Of a stretch of DNA of 64,000 bases, positions 35,669 to 44,149 are shown piece by piece. Source of the DNA: Phymorhynchus buccinoides (lineage: Eukaryota; Mollusca; Gastropoda; Neogastropoda; Raphitomidae). A program made the position numbers and the translations under genes. The stretch is from NCBI GenBank assembly GCA_017654935.2, contig CM065699.1, positions 19,037,496-19,101,495 on the forward strand, given 5' to 3'. The notes under the pieces are model-generated. The model made no database searches, was not told the origin of the DNA, and was given only the letters and a program-made list of their open reading frames with translations. Every line of letters begins with the position of its first letter. Within the stretch, counting starts at the first letter, position 1.

Positions 35669-38206
35669 AGTCCATCTACTTTTTAGCTTGGCACGATGGG
35701 CCACGATCGGGGCTCCCCAGGATGAGCACGATGAGCCACGATCGTGGCTCAGTTCAAATACCACGCTGAACTTTGGCCAATCCAATAAGCGAATGCAGCT
35801 AACCAATCAGAAAGCTCGTAGCACTCGTATTTCGACTTCCTGCTGTCTGAATCTACATTTTATCGATCAGTTTGCATTTGTCTGTGTGAAAATGAGTGAT
35901 GAAAGTAGTGATTGTGAGGATGAGGATGAGTATGTTGACGATAGCTACTCTGATGGAGACTAGGAAGGTATTAAGGCTTGTATTCGTGTTGCAAAGTGAA
36001 GGAAAAGGGTTCAACTACATGGTTTTGTGATGTCTGACACGAGTAGCAGTGACAGATCATCGTGGGATGGGGTGGGGGTGGGGTTAGTTGCAGCCACAGT
36101 GAAAGTGCTTTACTGGATTACTGCTGTCACCATATTCAAGGCAAGTTGTTTTCTTTACTTTCACTGCAAAATTCAAGCTTTCTTCTTTCTAAACGTGTAT
36201 AGGCTTCCCAGTCAAATGTTTATATGAGAGATGAAAAGTGAAAATAAGAAGTACTGGTTGGTTTCTGCAGTCTTCAATTTTACGCCTGTCTTTTAGCTTA
36301 CATGTTTAACTTTTACGTAGGACATATAAAAAAGTTTGTCTTGGCCTATATGCAACTGATATTCATTTGTGTGTATAGTGAGCAAAGATTTCAATGCAGG
36401 TTTGTTACATGTATGGCACAGTATCTATCAACTTGTTGCTGTTTTCTGATCTTCACAACCTGAATGCATATTCCTGCAATATTTAGTTATGAATGACAAA
36501 GATTTCTTTCTTTTATTTTTAGATTAGAAATTGGATGGTTTTGGCAATGGATGAAAGATCGGTAATATATCTGCTTGGTCTTTGGAAACACCATTTAAGT
36601 TGTGCCTGTTGTCAAATTAATATGAGTCAATTTTTTCTGAAATATGTTTGGCATATATGATATTTGTCTGTACTGTTTCATTTTCGAGGAACCGAACTTT
36701 ACTTTTTTAAATCAACAATTGTTTAAATTTATGTTCATGTATGTGTCATGTGACAGTGCCATGTTTAATGTTCAGCCTGACGGATCAGGATTTGCAGAAC
36801 CCTCCAAAACGAGGGTTCATAACATAATTAGTTCCACAAGTTCCACAAACTAAATATCTTTAATGATAGTTTAGTTGTGCATGTTTCAGCCAGGGTTGGT
36901 AAAAGTTGTTCAGGAGTGCTCCTGAAATCAGTATTGGAAAAAAACCCTGATTGAAAGAGTTCAGGATTGGCCTCTTGTCATCCTCTTGGCCTCTTGTCAT
37001 CCTCTTGGCCTCTTGTCATCCTCTTGGCCTCTTGTCATCCTATTGGCCTCTTGTCATCCTCTTGGCCTCTTGTCACGGTCACGATTGGCCTCTTGTCATC
37101 CTCTTGTCATCCTCTTGGTTTCTTGTCATCCTCTTGGCCTCTTGTCATCCTCTTGGCCTCTTGTCATCCTCTTGGCCTCTTGTCATCCTATTGGCCTCTT
37201 GTCATCCTCTTGGCCTCTTGTCACGGTCACGATTGGCCTCTTGTCATCCTCTTGGCCTCTTGTCATCCTCTTGGCCTCTTGTCATCCTCTTGGCCTCTTG
37301 TCATCCTCTTGGCCTCTTGTCATCCTCTTGTCATCCTCTTGGCCTCTTGTCATCCTCTTGGCCTCTTGTCATCCTCTTGGCCTCTTGTCATCCTCTTGGC
37401 CTCTTGTCATCCTCTTGTCATCCTCTTGGCCTCTTGTCATCCTCTTGGCCTCTTGTCATCCTCTTGGTCTCTTGTCATCCTCTTGGTTTCTTGTCATCCT
37501 CTTGGCCTCTTGTCATCCTCTTGGTCTCTTGTCATCCTCTTGGCCTCTTGTCATCCTCTTGGCCTCTTGTCATCCTCTTGTCATCCTCTTGTCATCCTCT
37601 TGTCACCCTCTTGGCCTCTTGGCCTCTTGTCATCCTCTTGGCCTCTTGTCATCCTCTTGGCCTCTTGTCATCCTCTTGGCCTCTTGTCACGGTCATGATT
37701 GGCCTCTTGTCACGGTCTTATAAAATCAAACATTTCTGCCAACATTGATGGCAGATTAAAACAAGATTATAGATATGTAATTCTAACACCATGCTCACCC
37801 ATCCTGTATACACAGACACACACACATATCTTGGAAATCATTTTCAAATGTGGTCAGTACTTCAGGATTGGGAAGATTCAGTAAACATTGAATCGTGTCA
37901 TTTCAGGATTGAGAGAATGTTTTGAATGCCCTCCAAAGGATATGTAATTATTTACAAGTTCCAGGAGCTTTATATCTTTAATGATAAATCAATGATCTTT
38001 GATGTCAGTTCAATGTTACATGTTTCAGCCTGACGGACAAGGATCGGCGCAACCCGCCCAAGAAAGGGTCCATCATCACCTACAAGTTCCAGGAGCTCAG
38101 CAAAAGCGGCAAGCCCCGGTTCCCGACCTTTCTGGGAATTCGCATCGACATGACGGAGCCCAAAGACGCTGAGATCAGACCTGTCATCGACGACGATGAT
38201 GCTTGA
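23649..38206 (+). CDS. ligE: PBZ- and SWIM-finger DNA ligase, Lig E type (13 exons, 534 aa)
   Basis: This is predicted to seal DNA nicks with ATP in the nucleus. Exons: 23649-23799, 24338-24378, 25242-25346, 26050-26263, 26822-26954, 27635-27808, 29735-29803, 30122-30176, 32135-32254, 33430-33509, 34622-34802, 35495-35598, 38029-38206. All are GT-AG and all phases fit, giving 1,605 nt. Two PBZ fingers fit C-x5-C-x6-H-x5-H exactly (C19/C25/H32/H38 and C142/C148/H155/H161). A SWIM finger is C214-x-C216...C231-x-H233. The ligase core has motif I SEKLDGVRAFWNG (adenylated lysine K285), YSRLGN (R301), LDGELFGGRGQF, GGEGLMIRKP, motif V LLKIKK (431-436) and an OB region with TYKFQELSKSGKPRFPTFLG. 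APSWFTA and TYKFQ...GKPRF are typical of bacterial Lig E as I know it. The fused PBZ fingers suggest poly(ADP-ribose)-guided recruitment; this is inference. Confidence 0.93.
24379..25241 (+). other. Ligase gene intron 2; a cryptic exon-like segment only
   Basis: AT-rich intron. At 24,890-24,924 a 35 bp AG...GT segment reads VAPTWRARRSQ but would shift the frame of the next exon, so it was left out. Exon 2 joins exon 3 in phase 0 without it. Confidence 0.55.
25650..25960. repeat. Inverted-repeat insertion with paired CGCCATCTT motifs
   Basis: GTCGCCATCTTAGTCCTTA near 25,721 is matched in inverted form by TAAGGACTAAGATGGCGG near 25,871. The stretch between them holds a short ATG frame reading MLSKCVKKTSRCCKYSLDK. 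It is probably a small transposon remnant in ligase intron 3. CGCCATCTT resembles a YY1 site. Confidence 0.45.
26264..26466. repeat. (GA)n and (GT)n microsatellites in ligase intron 4
   Basis: (AG)n begins within a few bases of the exon 4 donor GTATTAG. A (GT)n run of about 30 bp lies at 26,434-26,466. Confidence 0.9.
27413..27452. repeat. (GA)n microsatellite
   Basis: About 40 bp of AG dinucleotides in ligase intron 5. Further GA runs lie at 27,830-27,861 and 28,406-28,450 in intron 6. Confidence 0.95.
28755..28926. mobile_element. MITE with ACCGTATTTTACGGACTATA termini
   Basis: The left end TACCGTATTTTACGGACTAT and the right end TAGTCCGTAAAATACAG are inverted repeats, with AAGG/CCTT inside each. 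Ends of this type are seen in small non-autonomous DNA transposons of many animals. It is inserted in ligase intron 6. Confidence 0.7.
28950..29734 (+). repeat. 72 bp tandem array grown from the exon 7 acceptor region
   Basis: The phrase TGCTTTATTTTCTCC recurs every 72 bp from 28,981 to 29,629, about ten near-identical units. The last, diverged unit (from about 29,685) is the real intron 6 end: GCATGCTTTATGTTTCCTCC, TTGTAATCGTTTCAG, then exon 7. Each unit has the matching TTTTCTCCATGTAATGTTTT and then ATCAG, so it carries a decoy polypyrimidine-AG. Because 72 is divisible by three, a 270-codon minus frame appears; it is an artefact. Confidence 0.92.
29940..30072. repeat. GT-rich microsatellite
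   Basis: Interrupted (GT)n with TGTGAGTGTG phrases. It lies about 50 bp before the exon 8 acceptor. Confidence 0.85.
30311..30483. mobile_element. MITE with GCGATTTTTCTCACGCCAGA ends
   Basis: GCGATTTTTCTCACGCCAGA plus GGGCA at the left is inverted at the right as TGCCC plus TCTGGCGTGAAAAATATCGC. It is 173 bp, non-coding, in ligase intron 8. Confidence 0.75.
30617..30908. mobile_element. piggyBac-like MITE, diverged copy
   Basis: It begins TTAACCCTTTCATC and ends TTGGCGGTGAAAGTTTAA. It belongs to the TTAA-flanked CCCTTTCACCGCCA family that is clearest at 46,908 and 47,295. Confidence 0.6.
31056..31445 (+). repeat. Dispersed repeat family H, copy 1
   Basis: The phrases ACGATTTTGAATTAT, CACAAATCACNCCAGCCATA, TTTTTACTTCAGGTTTAGAC, ATATATAGACTTTATATA and ATTAATTCCGG recur in the same order at 51,128-51,518. 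The class is unknown. Confidence 0.75.
31676..32092 (+). mobile_element. Non-LTR retrotransposon 3' end, split by a nested insertion
   Basis: The frame reads DKCPCGTENQTSDHILQSCP and then KKTWPDHVSVAQKLFGR. The CPCG...T..HILQSCP pattern is the cysteine/histidine end of LINE reverse-transcriptase ORFs. Coding resumes after the insertion as RLEDLQ...YGRLHIGCWGVPLTY and ends in GAAGAAGAAG. It is a 5'-truncated copy in ligase intron 8. Confidence 0.75.
31830..31992. mobile_element. Small retroposon nested in the LINE fragment
   Basis: About 163 bp flanked by a 9 bp direct repeat CGGAAGACT (31,821-31,829 and 31,993-32,001). Its left edge is (AAT)n and the interior has TTTACGTCCTCCCGGCCAAA. The direct repeat identifies it as a later insertion into the LINE. 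Confidence 0.65.
32243..32762 (+). repeat. 45 bp tandem array grown from the exon 9 donor
   Basis: Exon 9 ends AAATACCAT/GTGAGTAAAA. The array repeats the end of the exon plus the donor: AAGATCAAGTACCAT, then GTGAGTAAAAACAAATTC. CCATGTGAGT recurs at 32,251, 32,484, 32,529, 32,574, 32,619 and 32,664. Later units have GTGTGT. Earlier units have a 9 bp ATATATGTG insert. Reading through the first donor gives a stop at 32,312-32,314. A 45 bp period makes long frames on both strands that are not genes. Confidence 0.93.
32777..33013. mobile_element. MITE with TTAAAGACCC termini, copy 1
   Basis: It starts TTAAAGACCCAGTGACGCAC and ends GTGGATCTTTAA. A second copy at 43,179-43,415 shares CCCTTG...TTTTTTCTGGGTAG and TTTCTTTCCAG.TATAAGAG text. 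It is in ligase intron 9. Confidence 0.75.
33734..33797. repeat. (GA)n then (GT)n microsatellite
   Basis: Simple dinucleotide repeat in ligase intron 10. Confidence 0.9.
34803..34945. repeat. GA, poly-G and GT-rich block next to exon 11 donor
   Basis: The donor GTGAGAGAGAG itself merges into a GA repeat, then about 17 G, then GTGTGTGGCTAT units. Confidence 0.9.
35609..35665. repeat. (CA)n microsatellite, about 57 bp
   Basis: It begins seven bases or so after the exon 12 donor GGTAAG. Confidence 0.95.
35690..36010 (+). other. Promoter-like insert with a 23-codon acidic ORF
   Basis: A palindrome-rich stretch (GGGCCACGATCGGGGCTC and GAGCCACGATCGTGGCTC) is followed by two CCAAT boxes (GGCCAATCC, AACCAATCAG). 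An ATG at 35,892 then opens a frame to TAG at 35,961-35,963 that encodes MSDESSDCEDEDEYVDDSYS plus three residues. Acidic N-termini of this kind are seen in some transposase first exons. It may be a transposon 5' end trapped in ligase intron 12. Low certainty. Confidence 0.35.
36776..36827 (+). pseudogene. Decayed duplicate of the ligase terminal exon (possible alternative last exon)
   Basis: After TGTTTAATGTTCAG it reads LTDQDLQNPPKRGFIT and then TAA, matching LTDKDRRNPPKKGSIIT of exon 13. The acceptor AG is kept and phase fits exon 12, so a transcript could end here with a 492-residue protein lacking the last OB-fold strands. The following TATCTTTAATGATA text also matches 37,975-37,990. Confidence 0.65.
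36955..37715 (+). repeat. 19 bp minisatellite, about 40 units
   Basis: The unit is TTGGCCTCTTGTCATCCTC. Variants lose the GGCCTC part or carry CACGGTCACGATTGG at intervals (37,076, 37,223, 37,689). All three plus frames stay open for about 240-265 codons because the unit lacks stops; these are not genes. Confidence 0.95.
37945..38000 (+). pseudogene. Fragment of a further terminal-exon copy
   Basis: TTACAAGTTCCAGGAGCTT copies the middle of exon 13 (CTACAAGTTCCAGGAGCTC at 38,080) and is followed by TATCTTTAATGATAAATC, as in the copy near 36,855. Confidence 0.6.
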
Positions 38207-39780
38207 AGGATTCGTTTTAATGGAAAGAAAGACCCCGAAGGTGCTGACAGGACCCAGAGGCGCACTAATGCCCAACCTACCCTACCAACACAAGAGTAGC
38301 CCTACGTCAGCCTGAAAAGCTTTTTGTTGTGATGTGTATGGGGAGAGTTGTTAGTGGATTAGTCGTTTGGTTATGCCATTGATAAACGTACATTAGTGAT
38401 GTATGGTAGATAATGTGTGTATATTCATGTTATAGAAAAAAATTATGCTTCATATATTTAAGTGTGTTTTAAGGAGAGCAAGAGATACGTTTCACAAAAT
38501 GATGTTCCCATCATCTATTGGTCTTTCAAGACTGCGAAGTAGTTCTCGGATGGTCATCACTTAAAAGTGTCTGTGGAGGTCAACTGTAGTGCCTGTAAAA
38601 CGATTTGGCTGTTAGCTGTTTGTTAAAGAGAGTAATAAATTTGCTAAAGACTAAAAGAGTATCAATCGTTGAAGATGATATAGAAAACCTTGTCAAGAGT
38701 TTTGAAATCACTCTCAGCTGGTTGTTTGCCGTGTCCTATTTATTGGCTTGAAAAGTATTAATCAAGGAACATTTTAACATTTTTAATAGACCCAGAATGC
38801 TTTATGATGTTCTAGTGGTGATTTTATGGGTTTTATTCCAATTTTTCTTGTTAGTAATAGTATACATACTTTGTTGATGGTTGAAATGGAACATTTACAA
38901 AAGATTTCTTGTTCTTTGAATCTTCACCGCGTTTATAATTTTTGTTCATTTTCATGTGTTTGTGTGAGTGTAGCGTTTTGATGTTAATTTTTTTAGTTCA
39001 ATTGTTCTTTGAATGTGTGCTTTTTTGCATCTGTACAAATGTAAAAGTTTCTTTTTGAGGTGTTTGCTCAAATTGCAGAATTTAAATATTCTGTTGTAAT
39101 TATGTTCTGTGATTGCACTTTTTATTTTTGTTGTTATCCTATAGTCAGTTTTAATTTGTTAGTGTAGGTTTTATTGAATCAAGTTGAACGTTTTTAATTG
39201 TTTGCTGTGTCAAAAAGATCTTTTTTTTAAAAATAACAATACTAATCTTTAATAATGTTGCAATTTTTGTGTATAGTTTAAAAGTGTAATATATGTTTTA
39301 TTATAAGGCAGCAGAGCGTGATAACAATATTTATTGCATGCTTTTTATTTTTTTGATAAAACCATTTAATGTTTCTTAACCTTACAATTCTAAAGCATAC
39401 TATTTTATTATTATTTCATGCTTTTAAAAAACACACAATTTAACCTTTCTAATTGTTATCAGTCAAAAGTGTTTTGATGATGATGGTTAGTTTGTTTTAA
39501 ATGTGATATATATGCAATAAGAATAATGTTATATTAATGTGAAGTTCGATAGAAAAGAGCCTTGTAATCACTTTTAACCATAAGTTTGGTTGTAATGGAG
39601 AGAAAAAAAGATGAGCCTGTGTGATCTATTTATTATTTAATATTGAATGTGCTTTATTATAACAATCAATGTAAGTGTTCATGAGAAGAGCAAGAAACTG
39701 TGCCATTGTGATTCATGGTAGATAATTGACCGACGCAGGTGTTATGAAAACGAGAATAAAGTTGCTGATTCTTGTCTAGT
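38207..39780 (+). other. Likely 3' UTR of the ligase gene
   Basis: AT-rich, non-repetitive sequence follows the stop. An AATAAA at 39,755-39,760 with a T-rich element after it is a good candidate end. An earlier AATAAA is at about 38,635. Confidence 0.5.
39755..39760 (+). terminator. Candidate polyadenylation signal AATAAA
   Basis: GAGAATAAAGTTGC precedes a TTCTTGTCTAGTT stretch about 15 bases downstream. Confidence 0.45.
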
Positions 39781-39930
39781 TATCTGAATGATGTGATATG
39801 ACATGGTGTGATAGAACCCTTTTTTCATTTGATGTGATAAAATCTTGTGATCAAGGCCGTAGTTTTAGAATTGTCTGTGTGGGTGTGGGTGCAAGTCAGT
39901 GAACTTGTAAGAATTAATTCCAAATATTAT

Positions 39931-40429
39931 CAGGGTTCCCAGGGCTTTCAGCCATCCCCAAGTAAGGACCTTGTAAGGACCTGTAGGCCTAAGGATAATG
40001 TCCATCTTTTAGCCAACGATCTTGAAAGGAACACTTTCCCAGCATTGTGAACAATGTCTAAGCAGATACAAAAACTATGGCTGACAGATATATGCGTTTT
40101 TTCGCAAAACGACACCAGGATAAAGAACGAGATTTCAGTCCAATTTCTCTTCACAACTCACGGTGCATCGTTCGTCTGCTAAGCGGTCAGTTGAAACGGG
40201 AAGGTGGGGGAGAGGGGTAAGGTGGAGTAGGTGCTGAGCGATGTTTCTCAAGTGTAAAAGTGCTGCTTCTGCGATCTATTTTGAGTATGGTCTTGCTGCT
40301 CAGGGCAGTTTTGGGCAGCTGTCAGGACTCGTAAGGACCTTGAAGTGAATGTAAGCACTTGTAAGGCCTTACTTGGAGATTTCAATTTGTCAAGACTTAT
40401 AAGGACTGGTAAGGCCCCTATGAACCCTG
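39931..40429. mobile_element. Non-autonomous hAT-like element
   Basis: The left end CAGGGTTCCCAGGGCTTTC and the right end GGCCCCTATGAACCCTG are imperfect inverted repeats with the CAGGGTTC start common in hAT elements. The interior has repeated GTAAGGACCTTG phrases. No ORF is recognisable and an 8 bp target duplication is not evident. Confidence 0.6.
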
Positions 40430-40938
40430 TATAAATTAAAATGATATTAACCGATTGATCACTGGCAGCTCTTTTAAACAAATGTTCATCCTGTATCATT
40501 TTGTGTTATTCATTCTTTTAAAGCAATTTTTGCATGATACGCTTTGCCTTAAGTTCAGTGAAAGCATGATCACAGCATTAGCATTCTAATGCATGTTGAA
40601 AACAAAATTGTGTAATAATAAACATCATGGATGCAATTAGAAATTTTGATTTGAAGTTTTGGTGTTTCTCCACTATTGATGTATTTTTTAAATTTATTCG
40701 TCTTGTTGTGGTGGTTATCTGAATTGTTTATGTTAACAATTAAACTTTTGCCTACAAGAGGGAGCTTTTGTGTCGTCTTTCTTTGTTGTTTGCTTCGAGT
40801 GTCTGTGAACACAGCTTTTGCAAACTCTTGCGGAACAGCCTGTGATGGAATATTTAAAGGAGGGTTATGGTATCACCAGGGAAAGTTCCAGCGAAAGTTA
40901 GAGATATGCTGAATGCACAAAGTTATCACTTGTTTGCT

Positions 40939-41184
40939 TTAACCCTTTCAACACCAGCTCTTCCTCAGCCAAAATTTACCATTAAACTTACCTGGGTAGA
41001 GCAAAGATTTTGTCTGCAATATTGGGGATTCCTTTGTGACATGCATAAAATAAGGCATATCCTTACCTCCCCAAATTAAGAACATAAGGTAACTGGATAC
41101 CAGATCCTCATTTGATGCCTTTTAGTGACATGGGTGTTAAATCATTGTGGTGCCAAGAGGTGACAGTGGCGATGAAAGGGTTAA
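40939..41184. mobile_element. piggyBac-like MITE
   Basis: TTAACCCTTTCAACACCAGC opens and GGCGATGAAAGGGTTAA closes it. The interior is shared with 46,908 and 47,295 (TGTGACATGCATAA, CTTACCTCC.AAATTAAGAA). Confidence 0.8.
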
Positions 41185-41405
41185 GCTGAATGCACAAAGT
41201 TTCCAGTTGTTTGGTTTAACCTTTTTAATGTGGACATTTTTATCTAAAACTTTCTGTCAAAATAGGCAAGATGTAATATGCAATGCTGCAGATTCAATGA
41301 TGGTATGGTATGTATTAACAGTAGGCCTATCCTTATCTCCCAGAATTAAGAACAAAAAGCCTTTGGATAACAGATGCCAAGCGGCTAGACTGGCGGTGAA
41401 AGAAG
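41185..41405. mobile_element. Tandemly duplicated, decayed copy of the same MITE
   Basis: The flank GCTGAATGCACAAAGTT before the MITE at 40,939 is repeated at 41,185, followed by a diverged TTAACCTTTTTAATG...GGCGGTGAAAG copy. The MITE and its flank were duplicated together. Confidence 0.65.
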
Positions 41406-42110
41406 TTATAAAGTTATTTGCTCAACGCTTTTTGTTAGAGTATGATTACTAAACAAACTATTGTGGTCAGTAGCTACAAATATAAACATATTTTGGATGA
41501 TGTGTGGACTGTAAGGGTGTTCTACTTGAGACAATTCATTGAACATTCTGTGGTAAATGCATCAAAATTCTAAAAATAATTATGCGTGTGTGGTACACTG
41601 TTTGGTTTGTTGCCTGGTAGGCTAGGGCCTGTTGGGCCAAGGATCTCTACCATTGGTAGATCAAGGGAAAGTATCCTCGTCCAACCTCAGGGAGGTAATT
41701 CTCATAGGGCTAGACCTAGTCTACAAGTACATGTTACAAAAATCATCACTCGGATGCAAGTTTCTTTGTATTTTTATTTTGCACACAAAAGCTTTTGTGG
41801 AAGAAGAATAACATTTCTATGACTGAAAAACATTGCAGCAAAAGTTAATTTAATAACCCTCTGGTTGATGATTGACAATTATTTTTAGGTTTTCTTCTAC
41901 ATTTATACTGTGACAGTAATTTGTATAATTTTTTCTTCTTCTGCATAATGCAAAGTAAGCAATTAATGTACCGGTACATGTATAACGATGAATGATGTGG
42001 AAAATAAAGGAGGAAAAAGGTATTTCATCTGCATATCTTTTATTTGTTTCTTTATTACAAAATATCTTGGTTTGATAACATGCACACAGTCATATGTACA
42101 CAGTAGTGTA
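41406..42110. other. No gene seen
   Basis: AT-rich sequence. A small open frame at 41,586-41,822 has no recognisable features. Confidence 0.5.
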
Positions 42111-42111
42111 G

Positions 42112-42312
42112 AGTGACACAGGGGTGAAGAGTGGCGCAGAGGCAACGCGTTCACCTCGTGCACAATATTTTCCCTCTCACTCTGCACTAGGCCTTATGGT
42201 CTGAACGTGGAGTCTTTTGGATGAGATGATAAACCGAGGTCCCGTGTGCCCATGCACTTCCCCCACATGGCCAAAAGGCCGAAGAGGGTGTAAAGCCTTA
42301 TTTCGTCGCCCA
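42112..42312 (+). mobile_element. tRNA-derived SINE fragment
   Basis: TGGCGCAGAGG fits the RNA polymerase III A-box consensus exactly. Further on, GTCTTTTGGATGAGATGATA and AACCGAGGTCCCGTGTGCCC is a conserved central block common in molluscan SINEs. No clear B box is seen, so it is probably rearranged or 5'-altered. Confidence 0.6.
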
Positions 42313-43178
42313 TGCACATGTTAAACCCAGTGGCAACGAAAAAGTTGTCATTTGGTCAAAATTTGCACACACATACCCCTTTCCTTCCTCGGTCACACAA
42401 AAATTGCATGCAAAAAAAAGGGGGTGGCTCACCTCTGGCTGTGACACGCTCTCCAGGTGGGAGCAACCCGAATTTTACAGAGACGTCTCTGTGACTATAA
42501 AGTATCGAATACTAATACCAACACAAGGGGAGGAGAGAGAGAGAAAGATAAGAAAAAACACACCAACAAACTAAGAGCATTTCAGAATGCGCACATACAT
42601 ACAAACACACTTTTTGTTTTATTTCTACAAGCAATGTCTTTTTATTTTTAAATAATCGGTGAAAGACTCCAATATAGACACATTCACACGGTACTTATTT
42701 TACAAAAACTCTCAAAAGAAATATACTATTACTAAGCACAAGATGTTAAGTGTCATTCCCATATGATTTTTTTGTTAAAAGTGATTTTAAGTAGCCTTCA
42801 TATCAAAACGGTAAATCAAAAACGTCAATGTGTGTGGGCTGGGAATCAGTGGGCACAACGTTTTATGGCAAAGTATGCTTTAAAAAACAACCAACAACAA
42901 AACAACAAGAAATAGGAAGAAAAAAATTGAGAACAAAACTTAAGCAATCGACACAAATACATGCCGGTAGGTATCCTTCCTGCAAATGACAAAAGAAATA
43001 AATAAAACCAAAGACCACCGTTTTTCTGTTTATTAAAAAGAGTAAATAAGTTGAGGGGAAGCTTTGTGCTGGAAGTGGAAGCTGGGATATTAAAAATGAA
43101 AATTCAACTGAAGTCTACTTGCAAGTTGCAAGAATGCTTAGCCTAATGCTTAGCTTGATGGCACCAAGCTGCCGTAAT
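42313..43178. other. No gene seen
   Basis: AT-rich, with a GA run at 42,530-42,545. No recognisable coding or repeat structure. Confidence 0.5.
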
Positions 43179-43415
43179 TTAAAGACACACTGATACACCA
43201 CGATTAAGTCCCTTGTTTTTTTCTGGGTAGTTGTGACCCACATACAAATGTCCCCAACTTCAAATTGAGGCTTCTCTTTAAAATTGTTTGGTTTGAATTG
43301 GGGGGGGGCATTTATATGGGAGTCAGATCTGGTCAAAACAAGGATTTCTTTCCAGCTATAAGAGGGAAAACACGTGAAACCCGTGATTTTGACACGTGAT
43401 CTGGTGGGTCTTTAA
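43179..43415. mobile_element. MITE with TTAAAGACNC termini, copy 2
   Basis: It starts TTAAAGACACACTGATACAC and ends GGTGGGTCTTTAA. It is homologous along its length to 32,777-33,013. Confidence 0.75.
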
Positions 43416-43520
43416 GTCTAGTTTCCTGTCATGACAGCGGACTGCCATCAGAAATTCCAAACTTTGTCCTCCCAGTAATGGCATTAGTCATGGAGCTTAC
43501 TGTCTGTTGAAAGTCGAAGC

Positions 43521-43757
43521 TCCCCGTATCTTTGTAAAAACAGTTCCCCCACCTTCTGGAAGTTGTGCTTGAAACGTGTCCTAATCTGCCACTCTCTGTG
43601 ACTCTGCCTTTTCCCTTTGCTTTCTATCATCGACTGGTACATGTACTATCTTTTCTGTCTTATTGGTCCATTCTCCTGCCTTTAAAACCCCCAAAAATGC
43701 CAAATAATTTGTCTCCTTTGAGCTCCTCCAAAATCGGAATGTGTCGGGGAGACCAGT
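43521..43757 (+). repeat. Dispersed repeat family A, copy 2 (3' truncated)
   Basis: It shares CCCACCTTCTGGAAGTT, GCCACTCTCTGTGACTCTGC and TTGGTCCATTCTCCTGCC with 1113-1436, but lacks the GAAGAAG tail. Confidence 0.65.
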
Positions 43758-44149
43758 GAAAACTGAAAACCGGACACATAGATATTAGATAAAAAAGAGA
43801 CAGATTTTTTTTTTTCAATCTAGGGAGGTTAGAACTTATAAGCCAACAAAAACCAATCCAAGGCTAATGGAATTGAGCATACAATTAATATTATGAATAT
43901 CACACCACTTTCTGATTAATATAACTGCCATTTAGAAACATAAAGTGGGGCGTAATAATAATAATCTAATAATATACACCAACAAATTGTGTACGCCTGT
44001 AGTTTCTACACAACAGCAACACAAAAAGACATGTGCATAAAATCTTGTCCATTTAATTAAGTACAGTTAGACCATAAAGAAAAACTGTCAAATAGTTTCT
44101 GTTTTAGGCGTTAATATAAAATCAGTGATGTCAGTGGCTCAGGTCATAG
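43758..44149. other. No gene seen
   Basis: AT-rich sequence leading into the minisatellite. Confidence 0.5.
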
